Positions 25,472 through 34,630 of a stretch of DNA of 64,000 bases are shown here, one piece after another; positions within the stretch are counted from its first letter, which is position 1, and each line of letters opens with the position of its first letter. The position numbers and the translations under genes were made by a program. This DNA comes from Rosistilla oblonga. Its GTDB lineage: Bacteria > Planctomycetota > Planctomycetia > Pirellulales > Pirellulaceae. Below the pieces are notes generated by a model. It did no database searches. It was not told the origin of the DNA and saw only the letters and a program-made list of their open reading frames with translations. The stretch spans positions 3,286,001 to 3,350,000 of the forward strand of contig NZ_CP036292.1 of assembly GCF_007751715.1 (NCBI RefSeq), given 5' to 3'.

Positions 25472-26934
25472 GAATTGGACGCCGCTGTTGGCCGCTGGTA
25501 GCCCGAATGATCAACGAAGAAGGGGGTCCACGGTTTTAGCCAAAACGGCAGCTTTAGTGTTCGCGGCGGAGGTACCTTTAGCATGACAAGATTCCCGTAG
25601 GCGAACATGAATCCAACAAGAAACCAGATGTTTCGCTGCCGCAGCCCAAGCATGGTGTTGTTGTAAAGCACCAATAAAACCAGCCCGATCAACAGCGCCT
25701 TCCCCATCATGCGGTACCAGTGAAAAGGGCACCGCTGAACGGCGATCCAACAAAAACGAGCAGCCTGAAACAGCAGCGCTAAGTGCAGTAAGAGACCAAC
25801 AATTCCGGTTTCGAGTAACAGGCTAAAGTAGGTGTTGTGTACTTCCCCGTGGGTTTGGGCGACTCTCGCACCCAACTTGGGGCCAGTCCCGAAAACTGGA
25901 GTCTTCCAAAATTGTTCCATGGCAACTCTAATCTGTTGCGGACGCGTATTGTCGAGATCGCGTTTTCCAGTGTACGCTTCGATCAATAGCGCTGCCGGTC
26001 GCTGCCAGGATGGAGTGCGCATCAATGAATAATTTCCGTCATATGCAGCCCAAGCAACGACAAAATAGCTAACGACAGCAATCGCAAAAAAGAAGGCAAA
26101 TGAGCGGAGTTGCCCAAGATTGAACAATAGTCTCGCTTTGCTGTCTTGAGTTAGCATGAGACCCAGCGCAACTGCGGCTAGGACCAACATCAAGACCGCC
26201 GTTCGGCTGCCAGTACCAAGAGCGGTTAAAAATGCCATGCCAGTCAGTCCCAGCATGGCTACACGCGGCAATAACCCCAGGTGGCGATGGGCGGAAGCCA
26301 TGATCGGCAGCGTGATCAACGGCAAGATCATCGACGGAACTTGGTTTTCGTTCCGGAGCGTTGAACAGATTCGCCGCGTCCCTTCTTCGTAGGCGAATCC
26401 CGGGGCAAGATGAACTGTGGCGAGCGCGCCGACAAGTGATGCAACCGTCATCCCAAGTATCCAGGCAAAAACAGCCCCCGTTAAACGCTCCCATCGATCG
26501 ATGGCACGAATGACGGTTAATACAATAAGGACTCCGTAGATATAGTTTGCGATCTCCACAAACACACCGGCGTACACTCGGGGCATGTCGATCGTCGTCG
26601 CTGGAACGCTCGCAAGTCCAATCATGCCAGAGACGATGCAAGAAAGAACAAACGCAATGGCTAGAGGTTTCACCACGCGGTCACTTGGAAGGTGTCGATG
26701 TAACCGAGGCAGTTGGTATGCAAACAGCCAGGTGAGCAGCATGAAAACTTCGGTTGCGGCGAATTTTTCACGTACGACAGGCAGGTGTGGTGTCTTTAAA
26801 ATTGCGGTGCAGAAAATCGCTGCGTATAGAAAGACGATCGGACGTCGCGCGTTTATCGCGACACACGCTGCGCTGACAATGCCAACGGCCAACAAGACAA
26901 GAAGCAGATTATCGTCGAGCACGCTAATTTCCAC
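25468..26934 (-). CDS. O-antigen ligase / polymerase (Wzy-like) membrane protein
   Basis: 488 residues from GTG 26934. Roughly a dozen hydrophobic segments, a long periplasmic loop near residues 300-370 and the HNTYFSLLLETGIVGLLLHL motif, which is typical of the Wzy_C/O-antigen ligase family. The conserved Arg and His (R...H) region fits polymerase action. It would polymerise or ligate repeat units outside the inner membrane. It overlaps the downstream glycosyltransferase gene by four bases, so the three are an operon. Confidence 0.85.
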   Translation of the reverse strand: MEISVLDDNLLLVLLAVGIVSAACVAINARRPIVFLYAAIFCTAILKTPHLPVVREKFAATEVFMLLTWLFAYQLPRLHRHLPSDRVVKPLAIAFVLSCIVSGMIGLASVPATTIDMPRVYAGVFVEIANYIYGVLIVLTVIRAIDRWERLTGAVFAWILGMTVASLVGALATVHLAPGFAYEEGTRRICSTLRNENQVPSMILPLITLPIMASAHRHLGLLPRVAMLGLTGMAFLTALGTGSRTAVLMLVLAAVALGLMLTQDSKARLLFNLGQLRSFAFFFAIAVVSYFVVAWAAYDGNYSLMRTPSWQRPAALLIEAYTGKRDLDNTRPQQIRVAMEQFWKTPVFGTGPKLGARVAQTHGEVHNTYFSLLLETGIVGLLLHLALLFQAARFCWIAVQRCPFHWYRMMGKALLIGLVLLVLYNNTMLGLRQRNIWFLVGFMFAYGNLVMLKVPPPRTLKLPFWLKPWTPFFVDHSGYQRPTAASNS

Positions 26935-27059
26935 TTTCGAAGCAATGGCAAGCTTCTTGTGTTTTCCAACGACTATCGTGAGTAATGTTTACGGAGAATC
27001 GCATGGATACGGAGCTTAAATGAGTTGCGGAGGCAACGCATGTTAACCGGTTCGGCGAA

Positions 27060-27926
27060 TCAATTGTGTTTTACACGCCGTGGTGGACAAGTTTTTGATT
27101 CTGGAACCGCCGTCTCACCTAATCCAAGCGACTTGCGTAATCCGTTTTTCAAACGGTTGGGAAGCATAGGGTAGACGGTGCGTGCCAACGGATAACACTC
27201 CATCCAGGTTGGCAGTCCAAACTGTCGACGGGCGACCCGACACAATCGCGAGAGTTCTTTATTTTGTGCCGAAACGCTGAACGATCTCTGAAAAAAGCTT
27301 TTTGCATGGGCACGTCGTTTTACGACGGGAATCTGAAGATTTGCTACCTTGTGTTTTGTCGCGACCCGCAAGAAAAATTCAAAGTCGATCAAAAAGGGCT
27401 GTTTGGGATCGTAGTTTAGGCCTTCGTCGAGTACGTCACGCCGGAAAGTAATTGCGCTATGGCAGTAAGGAATACATTTTACTGCCATCCGCCGAATGGC
27501 TTCGTCTGTTTCTGGATACAGGCGAACGTAGTGTTCATCGCGTTGGGTATCCTCGCGATCTTCACCTCCTCCAACCCAGGCGTGGTCGGGGTGGGAATCG
27601 AGGAATTCGGCTTGGGCGGCAAGCCGATCGGGATACGCCTCATCGTCGGCGTCGAGGTTGGCTATGTATCGCCCGGTGGCCAGTTTGACGGCTTGGGCCA
27701 GTGCCGCGGCCCGTCCCAATCGACCACAGCGGACAATTTTCAAGCGGTCGTCATCGAATGAGTCCAGGATCGCGGGGGTGTCGTCGTCGCTACCGTCGTC
27801 CAGCACCAGGACCTCGATGTCCGCCAAAGATTGATTGAGCAGACTCTCGACCGCGCTGCGGATCCATTGCTGTTCGTTGTAAACGGTGATGATCGCACTC
27901 ACTCTAGGTGTGTTACGTCTATCCAT
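27060..27926 (-). CDS. GT2-family glycosyltransferase
   Basis: 288 residues from ATG 27926 (MDRRNTPRVSAI). An ATG at 27953 is also possible. The N-terminal GT-A domain shows AIITVYNEQQ, the first Asp motif LVLDDGSDDDT, and the DXD-type NLDADDEA near residue 95. The C-terminal part is helical with basic residues (KKRRAHAKS). The start overlaps the end of the upstream acyltransferase. It is a cytoplasmic sugar transferase with no predictable donor. Confidence 0.88.
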   Translation of the reverse strand: MDRRNTPRVSAIITVYNEQQWIRSAVESLLNQSLADIEVLVLDDGSDDDTPAILDSFDDDRLKIVRCGRLGRAAALAQAVKLATGRYIANLDADDEAYPDRLAAQAEFLDSHPDHAWVGGGEDREDTQRDEHYVRLYPETDEAIRRMAVKCIPYCHSAITFRRDVLDEGLNYDPKQPFLIDFEFFLRVATKHKVANLQIPVVKRRAHAKSFFQRSFSVSAQNKELSRLCRVARRQFGLPTWMECYPLARTVYPMLPNRLKNGLRKSLGLGETAVPESKTCPPRRVKHN

Positions 27927-29193
27927 TGTGAGCGCTCGCTGGTGCGGATTCATTTGGTGAGCTTGGTGATGAAACATTTGATGGCGATGCTCGCATGGGA
28001 AGACACCAAGCACGAAGGCCGTTGATCATGCGGATTTCAACAAGGTAATAGAATAGTTGTCCAACAACCAAACAGGCGGCCAAATTCAAAAGTAGGACGA
28101 CGAGCAACGGAGTTTGGTGGTAAAAGCCTGTTGTTAACCACGCGATGCCCAACACCTTTAATGTTATCGCGGAATGTGAAAGATAGGTTGCGTACGATGC
28201 ATCACCGATTGCGATTAACCATCTGTGAACGTTTAGCATTCCACGCAGTTCCGCACTTACAATCCCTGTAAACAAAAGCCCACAAGGTACTCCGTAGATG
28301 ATTGGTCGAGTCAGTCCGAGTTTCCCAGGATGCAGTTGATAGATATGGTCAAAGACAAGCAATCCGAGGCCGACACTTACCAGGGAAACCGAAACGGAAA
28401 AACGTAGTTTTGCAAGTCGCTCGCATTGCGTTGCAAGCAAACAGCCAAATGCAAATTCAAACAGTAGGGGATGTGTGACCATCCGGAGCACTGGAATTTC
28501 AATGAGTTGATCTGCAAATATAGTCCCCAGGCATCCGAGTGTGACGCTTATCGCAGCCACCGACTGTGCCCGCAGTTTTGTGGAACGGATTGTACACAAG
28601 CAGACGGCAAACACAGCATAGAAGAATAGCTCAAAGGACAAGGTCCACCCGGGACCCAAGAGGGGACCAAAATCTTGCGATCCACCTGGCTTATAGGCAG
28701 GGAAGAGAAAAATCGACCGGATAATCCAAGGGATTGCGATTGGAAACCGGTCCCCCGCATACATTTCGGACGAAAGTTGCGCGCGGATAACAAGCCCCCC
28801 GATCGAAAACAACAAGAAGAACCAGTAGGTCGGGTAGATGCGGATCAGCCGTTTAATCACAAAGTCCCTGCAACCTAGCAAACCTGATTTCGAACGAGAC
28901 GTGACATAGACGATGATGAAGCCACTGATGATGAAGAACAGGTCAACTCCGCAAGCTCCAACATTAAAGCCGTGTTGTAGCCACTCGGGTGGCTTGATGT
29001 CGGCGTGCCGGATTTGTGGACGAAGAGACAATATGATATGGCTTACTACGACAAGTATTGCCGCGACTCCTCTCATTGCCTGAATGGAATTGAGTTGTGC
29101 CTGCTTTGGTCTGTCCATTACTTCGTCATCGAGCGTCGAAGTGAAAGAGGTGGGCGTCGAACGAGAGGGTTCAGGAATGTCTTTTTCAGGCAT
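27919..29193 (-). CDS. Acyltransferase family 3 membrane protein (O-acetyltransferase)
   Basis: 424 residues from ATG 29193. About ten hydrophobic segments. The conserved start of the family, SIQAMRGVAAILVVVSHI (with the catalytic His), lies at about residues 36-53, and the later Asp/Gly-rich FFIISGFIIV follows at about 85-95. Family-3 acyltransferases use acetyl-CoA or other acyl donors to modify polysaccharides or lipids at the membrane. It directly precedes a GT2 gene (overlap) and follows an ISAzo13-like element inserted in a second, decayed acyltransferase. Confidence 0.9.
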   Translation of the reverse strand: MPEKDIPEPSRSTPTSFTSTLDDEVMDRPKQAQLNSIQAMRGVAAILVVVSHIILSLRPQIRHADIKPPEWLQHGFNVGACGVDLFFIISGFIIVYVTSRSKSGLLGCRDFVIKRLIRIYPTYWFFLLFSIGGLVIRAQLSSEMYAGDRFPIAIPWIIRSIFLFPAYKPGGSQDFGPLLGPGWTLSFELFFYAVFAVCLCTIRSTKLRAQSVAAISVTLGCLGTIFADQLIEIPVLRMVTHPLLFEFAFGCLLATQCERLAKLRFSVSVSLVSVGLGLLVFDHIYQLHPGKLGLTRPIIYGVPCGLLFTGIVSAELRGMLNVHRWLIAIGDASYATYLSHSAITLKVLGIAWLTTGFYHQTPLLVVLLLNLAACLVVGQLFYYLVEIRMINGLRAWCLPMRASPSNVSSPSSPNESAPASAHNG

Positions 29194-29225
29194 TGGTGGT
29201 CTCCATTTCCGCGGTTTTCAACCGT

Positions 29226-29340
29226 CTACGAAGGTCGAAAGTATTTTCGCAACTGTAGGATCGGTTGTTCAAGCGAATGATAAGACGCCATCGCTGCGAA
29301 ACTCAGCAAAAGGAAATTGAGCGGGAACTGGGGGTACCAA
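29226..29340 (-). pseudogene. Separated C-terminal tail of the acyltransferase disrupted by the insertion sequence
   Basis: Joined to 30659 upstream with one copy of the CAA duplication removed, this stretch continues the reading frame to a TAG at 29226: GTVRWYPQFPLNFLLLSF and onward to ASYHSLEQPILQLRKYF. This is the usual end of family-3 acyltransferases. The restored frame proves that the insertion broke a continuous coding sequence. Confidence 0.88.
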
Positions 29341-29373
29341 GGGACGGCTCAGAAATTAATTCCCGGGACGGGG

Positions 29374-30258
29374 TTAGCCCGTTGTGGTGTAATTGTACTT
29401 TGGGAGCTCGGCGTCGTGCCGGATATAATCTCCGTTTAAGAATCGCTCGGTCGCCTGTACTCCACGCCGATAAATCCGTTTCAAAATTGCTACTTTAACC
29501 TGCAGCCCCGTGCTCGTGGCTGTTCGAGATGCCGCGTTGCGAATCGCTCCTATGCTGTGAAACACCACGCCTTTGAGTGACCTGGTAACATGGCAGAACA
29601 AGCGGTGGTCGATGGGGTTGTATTTCGAGCAATAGGACGGGAGGTGTGCGACGCGAAGCGTGATCCCCAAGTGCTCTGATATCTTCCAGAGTTGTTCATG
29701 GAATAGCCGCACGCGGCAACCATTGCTGCCGCCGCTGTCGGCCAGTATCAACATTTGCTTGGCTCCATCGTAACGATACCTCCCCATCCGGTTCCACCAC
29801 ATGCGAATCGAATCTCCCACCAGTTCGCCCGTGTCCGATCCACGCGTGAGCGTCATCAAGGCTGCGTTCGTCCTCACGTCGTATACTCCGTAGGGGATCA
29901 CTTTCCCTTCGCCGGCAGATGGGAAGTCATGGTCGAAGGTGTGGACGCGTCCACTGGTTCGGCAGACGCCCTGACGATGGAAATTGCCGAGCATTTCCTT
30001 CTTTTTTGTATCGATACTAATGATGGGCCAATCGCGCATATGGTAGTGCCTACGGAGTTCGGCGATCCGCTGGAACTGGGCATCACGGTCGGGTGCACTG
30101 CCAATTGCAACGTCCTTGAGTGCTTGTCGCCTACCCAACCCAAGCTCTTCGCGGAGCAGACGATCGATCGTGTTGGGCGATACTACGAAGCCGAGCTCTT
30201 CAATGATCTTGGACAGATCACGGCATGAGCGATTCGTCCAAAGCTCGCCCGGAGTCAC
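29374..30258 (-). CDS. ISAzo13-like transposase, main catalytic part (frame 2)
   Basis: About 294 residues after the shift site. Catalytic Asp positions are visible in IISIDTKKKE (residues 79-88 of the segment) and ILADSGGSNGCR. The third acidic residue is Asp rather than the usual Glu in KYNPIDHRLF, where family members normally read IEHR. The final part is basic. The upstream frame encodes the N-terminal helix-turn-helix-like segment, and the two should be read as one protein. Alternatively the frame break inactivates the gene. Confidence 0.85.
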   Translation of the reverse strand: MTPGELWTNRSCRDLSKIIEELGFVVSPNTIDRLLREELGLGRRQALKDVAIGSAPDRDAQFQRIAELRRHYHMRDWPIISIDTKKKEMLGNFHRQGVCRTSGRVHTFDHDFPSAGEGKVIPYGVYDVRTNAALMTLTRGSDTGELVGDSIRMWWNRMGRYRYDGAKQMLILADSGGSNGCRVRLFHEQLWKISEHLGITLRVAHLPSYCSKYNPIDHRLFCHVTRSLKGVVFHSIGAIRNAASRTATSTGLQVKVAILKRIYRRGVQATERFLNGDYIRHDAELPKYNYTTTG

Positions 30259-30575
30259 TGGCGAGCCAGCTGTTTCAGTTTCGATCTCTTTTCGGATCGC
30301 GTCGAGGAGGCCCGGCTGCGAGCAGCTAGCATTCGGCCTGCCCGCCCCTTTTTTCGGACCCGTCGTTTTGCCTCATCAAAAGGCAACGCTTCGATGTCGC
30401 GACTGCCATGTCGGATGGTTTTAGGATCGCAGTCAAACAGTTTCGCGATGTATTCCGTTCCGCCATGCGGAAGTTTTTCCGCCTCGATTGCCGCGTACCG
30501 CCGACGGTCCTTTTCGTTGAGCGACTCATATAGGTGTCGCATTTTCGATTCGATAGATTCGCTATACCCAATCAT
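30255..30575 (-). CDS. ISAzo13-like transposase, N-terminal part (frame 1)
   Basis: 106 residues from ATG 30575. It carries the N-terminal DNA-binding portion (AIEAEKLPHGGTEYIAKLF, DPKTIRHG). The frame terminates just inside the next one. At 30348-30354 the heptamer A AAA AAG, with codons CGA-AAA-AAG, lies in the right phase for a -1 slip. After the slip the product reads RVRKKGAGRPNASC and then continues into the catalytic frame, as expected of intact relatives. Confidence 0.8.
   Translation of the reverse strand: MIGYSESIESKMRHLYESLNEKDRRRYAAIEAEKLPHGGTEYIAKLFDCDPKTIRHGSRDIEALPFDEAKRRVRKKGRAGRMLAARSRASSTRSEKRSKLKQLARQ
30348..30354 (-). promoter_or_regulatory. Candidate programmed -1 ribosomal frameshift site
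   Basis: The slippery heptamer A AAA AAG in the frame X XXY YYZ, the most efficient type known in E. coli (as in dnaX). A -1 slip joins two frames that together give a normal-length ISAzo13-family transposase of about 400 residues. No test for a downstream stimulatory hairpin could be made. Confidence 0.65.
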
Positions 30576-30658
30576 GACCGACTCCTTGCCGTTAGATCCC
30601 CGAAGCCCCGCTTGTTCATTCTAGCAGGGATTCAGGGATTTAATTTTTGAGCCGTCCC

Positions 30659-30921
30659 CAACGAACCGTGCCGGGATCCAGGACCAGCATGTTGTAGACA
30701 TACAGGCTGTATGAAAGCGTTCCAATATAAACCATTCCACGGGAATCCAGGAAATTTCGGTAGTGGGGAAGCGATAGACCGTGAACACCGATCGAAACGA
30801 TGACGCAGATCGCGATCAACTCGAGGGAAATTCCCAACGACAGGCGTTGGAGGTCATCAAGTTCCAGATTTGACAGCGGCGACCCTATTAGAATGAAGCC
30901 CCGGGAAAGACTTACGAGCAT
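30659..30921 (-). pseudogene. Truncated acyltransferase (C-terminal fragment) interrupted by the insertion sequence
   Basis: Only about the last 110 residues survive before the insertion: hydrophobic segments (LSLGISLELIAICVIVSIG), FLDSRGMVYIGTLSYSLY, a typical acyltransferase-3 segment, and VRW, where the element interrupts. Upstream the frame runs from 30921 back to a stop near 31007 with no acyltransferase N-terminus. The first ~300 residues are therefore missing, so the gene was already a relic or was cut off by an earlier deletion. Confidence 0.8.
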
Positions 30922-31254
30922 AGGGTAGGGAATGTCGTTTCTTGCTAATGAAAAATCCTCAGCCAGGACTCGCTTTAGATTTTCAGAACGTGTAGTTCAG
31001 GAATTGGAGAGCATGCCAAACCCATTCTACTGCATCTCGCTAGCTCCCGGTCGCCGCGGCATTTAGCGAAGTCGGGGCTAGACTGAAGGATGTAATGTTG
31101 GAGAAGGATTTTCGGGCTAGACAAGTCGTCAGTGGCTGATCCCCACGTCTTGCTCGTTCCGCTTTTTACCACAGGTTATCGTTGGTAACTACTCGGTCGA
31201 GCACTTCTTTGCAATTAGGTGGCCCACCTAAGGCCGATGTCTTCCTAGATCGCA
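30922..31254. other. Degenerate region upstream of the acyltransferase relic
   Basis: About 330 bp without a supportable gene. Coding continuity of the acyltransferase is lost at a stop near 31007, and nothing recognisable lies further upstream before the sulfotransferase stop. Confidence 0.5.
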
Positions 31255-32127
31255 TTATGTAGTTCGGGTGTTGTCATGCGAAAATAGCCGTGGCCAAAGT
31301 GTGGTTGGGAGATTCCATTCTTGACAGAACTCTGTTATCGGAACAAGTAACTCATCTGCGATCTGCTTTTCCCCTTCGGCCGAAAAGGGGATCGACAAGG
31401 GCTTTGAGAATGAAGGAATACGATTGCGAATCCAGGCCATTTTGGATCGTTTCGAGCCCGGCAATTTCTCGTGGAGCCAAAGATAGGCTTTGCTATCTCG
31501 TATCACTCGCAGTGGCGAGGGAAGTGGTTTTAGTTGATTCGATTGGTTTTTGGCCACCTGACCGTGTTGCAGTGGGGTTGCTTCGATGTTTAGGAAACGA
31601 CAAGTACGAGCGAAAACACCCTCGCGATTTGTGATGTACTCCTCAAAAGGTATCACGGCAATTTGTTCCCGTGGAAGCACTTTCAACCAAGCGCCGAGTT
31701 GCATCTGGTAGTTGCTGTATTCAACGAGAGTGCGGTCGTGCACGAGCGTTTGATCCGCTGATTGGGGCATGTGCCCTAATCGGTAGAGGAAGTCGTGATG
31801 ACTAACAGCCCGGGCAATTGGATCTCTAACCAGATAAATGACCCGAAGTTGTTCGCCAAGCAGTGCTCGAGCGTTCTCTGGCACGCCTTGGTAGGTGGGG
31901 AGTTTGGTGTAACTTGTGGAAGCCTCGCCCGTAAGCATTCCGTTGGGACAAGGAGTAAATAGCGATTGATATTTCGCCCAACGCCTTGAATCGCTGTAGT
32001 TTTGCGGCAGCAATCCATCGGGCTCTTTGACTTCTGGCAGCCAAATCTTGGGATGGGTCGCTAGATCGCTATATAGCGTCGTGGTCCCGGATTTCATCGA
32101 TCCGATGATCAAAAAGGAGGGAAGCAT
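31255..32127 (-). CDS. Sulfotransferase (PAPS-dependent, heparan/carbohydrate type)
   Basis: 290 residues from ATG 32127. The 5'-phosphosulfate binding loop GSMKSGTTTL lies at residues 9-18, and the 3'-phosphate binding motif is RDPIARAVSHH (about 110-120). Length and motifs fit the sulfotransferase-1 superfamily that adds sulfate from PAPS to sugar hydroxyl or amino groups. Placed among exopolysaccharide genes, it probably sulfates the polysaccharide, which is common in marine organisms. A second, unrelated-looking sulfotransferase lies at 41 kb. Confidence 0.9.
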   Translation of the reverse strand: MLPSFLIIGSMKSGTTTLYSDLATHPKIWLPEVKEPDGLLPQNYSDSRRWAKYQSLFTPCPNGMLTGEASTSYTKLPTYQGVPENARALLGEQLRVIYLVRDPIARAVSHHDFLYRLGHMPQSADQTLVHDRTLVEYSNYQMQLGAWLKVLPREQIAVIPFEEYITNREGVFARTCRFLNIEATPLQHGQVAKNQSNQLKPLPSPLRVIRDSKAYLWLHEKLPGSKRSKMAWIRNRIPSFSKPLSIPFSAEGEKQIADELLVPITEFCQEWNLPTTLWPRLFSHDNTRTT

Positions 32128-32357
32128 GGTTGTGGATTAACCTAGAGTGAATAAGGCAATGCTGAAGCTAGGCGATAGACTTTGATCACCGATTACGCGT
32201 TTGGAACGCTGGCTGCGTTCGATCAACTGCTTTCTTCGCGGCAGTCTAGTGCACACGTGACGTTTGGATCTCCCGCGGGATTCTTTCTTCAGATTCTCCC
32301 TATTGAAGTGGCTTATTTAAAAGTCAATGGCCTCTGCGAAGCTGCGTCTTTACCAAG

Positions 32358-33512
32358 CTATCGTAGACGCAACTGTCGGTACAGATCCGCGTAGGCGTGT
32401 GCCATGCGTTTGACATCAAACTTCTCAGCGACGCGATCGACCAGTGGTTGAAAATCTTTGCGCTCATTTGTTCCAGCCAAAATCGACTGGACTTGATCGC
32501 CGAGAGATTGGGAGTCGCCTTCCGTGAAGAACCGCAACACGTCCGATTCTCCCCCTGCCACTTCTTCAAAGACGGGGATCCGACTGGTGACGATCGGGGT
32601 CTCGCACAGCATCGCCTCAGCGAACGCCAGCCCAAATCCTTCTTGAACGGAATGCGACGGCATGATTACGCAATCTGCAGCAACCATCTGGTGGATGGCT
32701 TCGTTGTGGTCCACCCAGCCGGGCAAGTCAAGGTGCTGGGCAACGCCCATTGATTCCGCTTGCTGCAAGAGTGCATTACGATTCGGGCCCTCGCCCAGGA
32801 TCACGTATTTCAATTCAGGGTGACGCCGAACTAAATCAGGCAAAGCCGCGATTACCGTCCCGTGTCCTTTTTCAGGAACCAGACGGCCGACCGACAGCAG
32901 AACCGGTCCGCTCGTTGGCCGATTCTGAGCGGAGGTTTGTTGAGCTTGCTTGACCACTGCTTGGATGTGTTCGACGTCGATGCCGTTGTAGATCAGGCGG
33001 TGTCTTGGATCGTTGCGATCGACCCCGTGTTGGTCGGGATCGAAATCGGGGCGATAGGACTGAGCGACACCTTGTGAGATATACACAATCGCATCGGCGT
33101 ATTTTTCCGTCCGCCGGACGCCCCATCGCAGTAACGGGTTCATCGAGTCAAACATCTCGTGGCAAGTCGTAACCACGGGAATCTGAAACTGCCGCTTCGC
33201 GATCTTGCGAGCCAAGCTTCCTGGAACGCAAAAGTTCGTGTGAACGATCTGTGGGGCGGCTTTTTGGCACCACGACCGGAACTGATGCTTGAAAGATAAG
33301 GTCGAGCGTGGATCGGAAGGAAATCGGGATGCGGGAACATCGATGTTTTGTTCCGATACACCTGTCGGGGGCGGCAATGCAGGTCTTTGTCGCCCGTCGC
33401 GCATTTTAACATAGGTTGCGCGATGGGAATCCGCGATCATGCTGAGTGCCGTGGCATCCATCAATCGCCAGATCGCATGAGCTCCCGATCGATCAATGTA
33501 AGCAATGTGCAT
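32358..33512 (-). CDS. GT4-family glycosyltransferase
   Basis: 384 residues from ATG 33512. A two-domain GT-B protein: the C-terminal Rossmann half shows PVLLSVGRLVPEKGHG, YVILGEGPNRNAL and the E-x7-E motif (VQEGFGLAFAEAMLCE). The N-terminal half contains VVTTCHEMFDSMNPL. It should transfer a sugar, retaining configuration, at the cytoplasmic face of the membrane. The upstream hexapeptide acyltransferase gene ends only 4 bp before this start, so they are probably in one operon. Confidence 0.9.
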   Translation of the reverse strand: MHIAYIDRSGAHAIWRLMDATALSMIADSHRATYVKMRDGRQRPALPPPTGVSEQNIDVPASRFPSDPRSTLSFKHQFRSWCQKAAPQIVHTNFCVPGSLARKIAKRQFQIPVVTTCHEMFDSMNPLLRWGVRRTEKYADAIVYISQGVAQSYRPDFDPDQHGVDRNDPRHRLIYNGIDVEHIQAVVKQAQQTSAQNRPTSGPVLLSVGRLVPEKGHGTVIAALPDLVRRHPELKYVILGEGPNRNALLQQAESMGVAQHLDLPGWVDHNEAIHQMVAADCVIMPSHSVQEGFGLAFAEAMLCETPIVTSRIPVFEEVAGGESDVLRFFTEGDSQSLGDQVQSILAGTNERKDFQPLVDRVAEKFDVKRMAHAYADLYRQLRLR

Positions 33513-33516
33513 GGAG

Positions 33517-34128
33517 TTAGTTTAGATCCTTGCGTTTCAGGAGTCGCCCTGGACCTGCAACGTAGACATGTCCATCGGGAACGTCTTTGGTAACGACGGC
33601 TCCACTGCCGATGATTGCGTTTTCGCCGATATAGTTGACCGAGGGGAGGACGATCGCTCGGCTACCGATCCAACAATTGCGTTTCAGGACCAGAGGGGTG
33701 GCCGTCGGTTTGGAACGAGGGTCGTACCCGTGATCGTGGGTGTAAAGGATGGAACCTTCTGAGACCAAGGCACCGTCTTCAATTGTCAGGTCACCTGAAT
33801 AGTCCAAAATGGTGTGACGTCCAATTTCCACGCCATCACCAATCCAAAGCCTCCCCTGATAGGTTTCGGTTGCAAGGCGAACTCCGCCCCCGAGTACGAC
33901 TTTTATACCCATCGTGACCGACTTCGGATCCGCGCACCGAACTCCCGGGCCGAGGTGGCCGTACCGCCCCATTGTTATCCCACGCAAACGCCACAATGTG
34001 AGAGAGGTTTTACGCCGAATAAAACGCCCCGCACCCGCAATGAACTCAAATGGAAGTGTCCACGCAGACCCGCGTGAAGCGATTCGCTTGAATAGTTTGC
34101 TGATAACTTTGTTCTTTCGATCGAGCAA
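33517..34128 (-). CDS. Hexapeptide-repeat (left-handed beta-helix) acyltransferase
   Basis: 203 residues from a TTG start at 34128; no ATG gives a better N-terminus. The central and C-terminal part carries imperfect hexapeptide repeats of the left-handed beta-helix (IGDGVEIGRHTILD, IEDGALVSEGSILY, IGENAIIGSGAVVTKDV), with the histidine-containing loop YTHDHGYDPRSKP typical of WcaF or similar O-acetyltransferases. It is expected to acetylate a sugar or lipid intermediate using acetyl-CoA. An exact acceptor is not predictable. Confidence 0.88.
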   Translation of the reverse strand: MLDRKNKVISKLFKRIASRGSAWTLPFEFIAGAGRFIRRKTSLTLWRLRGITMGRYGHLGPGVRCADPKSVTMGIKVVLGGGVRLATETYQGRLWIGDGVEIGRHTILDYSGDLTIEDGALVSEGSILYTHDHGYDPRSKPTATPLVLKRNCWIGSRAIVLPSVNYIGENAIIGSGAVVTKDVPDGHVYVAGPGRLLKRKDLN

Positions 34129-34630
34129 CCGCGGAAATCCGCAACGATTGGTCCAGCCGAATCTAGCAACCGCTAGTACTGGTCTAGGTGTACTTTAAAC
34201 ACGCGTTCAGGGGGCTCTTGAGGGTTTCTGCCCGTTGCGTCCGATTTAGAGAGATTCATCTCATATTAGTTAGCACCTGGGAACGACTCTGTGCAGGTGA
34301 GAGGCATCTGACAGGCAGCGTAGTGCAGGGGAACGCGGTTACCAGTTTTTCTTTGCATTATTGTGAACGTGTCGCTGGCGGCGAGTGTTGTAGCTTGGCT
34401 TGCATCCTTCTAACTGAGTGACGCTCATCCAACGGTTACGGTGCACCCGGGCGAAGGAATTGTTGGTACTTACCTGAAGCAATCAGCACCGAGACGTAAG
34501 TGTTTTTGTCTTGATCTGGAAGGGAGGGACTGCTCGTTCTAGTGGATGACGATGTTGATGGTCGAATCGTATTGGAAATCGCTGGCGTTTCGCGCTGAAT
34601 GCGGCCCCAAGGAAGCGATGTCCCGCGTTT
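34129..34630. other. Gene-poor gap in the polysaccharide locus
   Basis: About 500 bp without a protein-like frame. It probably holds a promoter for the genes running to 31.3 kb, but no confident element was found. It may be a remnant of an earlier gene. Confidence 0.4.

Larger units (their letters stand above)
29341..30658 (-). mobile_element. ISAzo13-like insertion sequence, about 1318 bp
   Basis: The left end GGGACGGCTCAGAAATTAAT (29341-29360) matches the inverted right end (30639-30658, GGGACGGCTCAAAAATTAAA) at 18 of 20 positions. Two overlapping minus-strand frames encode a transposase and are joined by a probable -1 frameshift. The element sits inside the C-terminal coding part of an acyltransferase gene. 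Confidence 0.85.
29338..30661 (-). repeat. 3-bp target-site duplication of the ISAzo13-like element
   Basis: CAA at 29338-29340 and at 30659-30661, directly outside the terminal inverted repeats. Removing the element and one CAA restores the frame of the acyltransferase. Confidence 0.75.
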
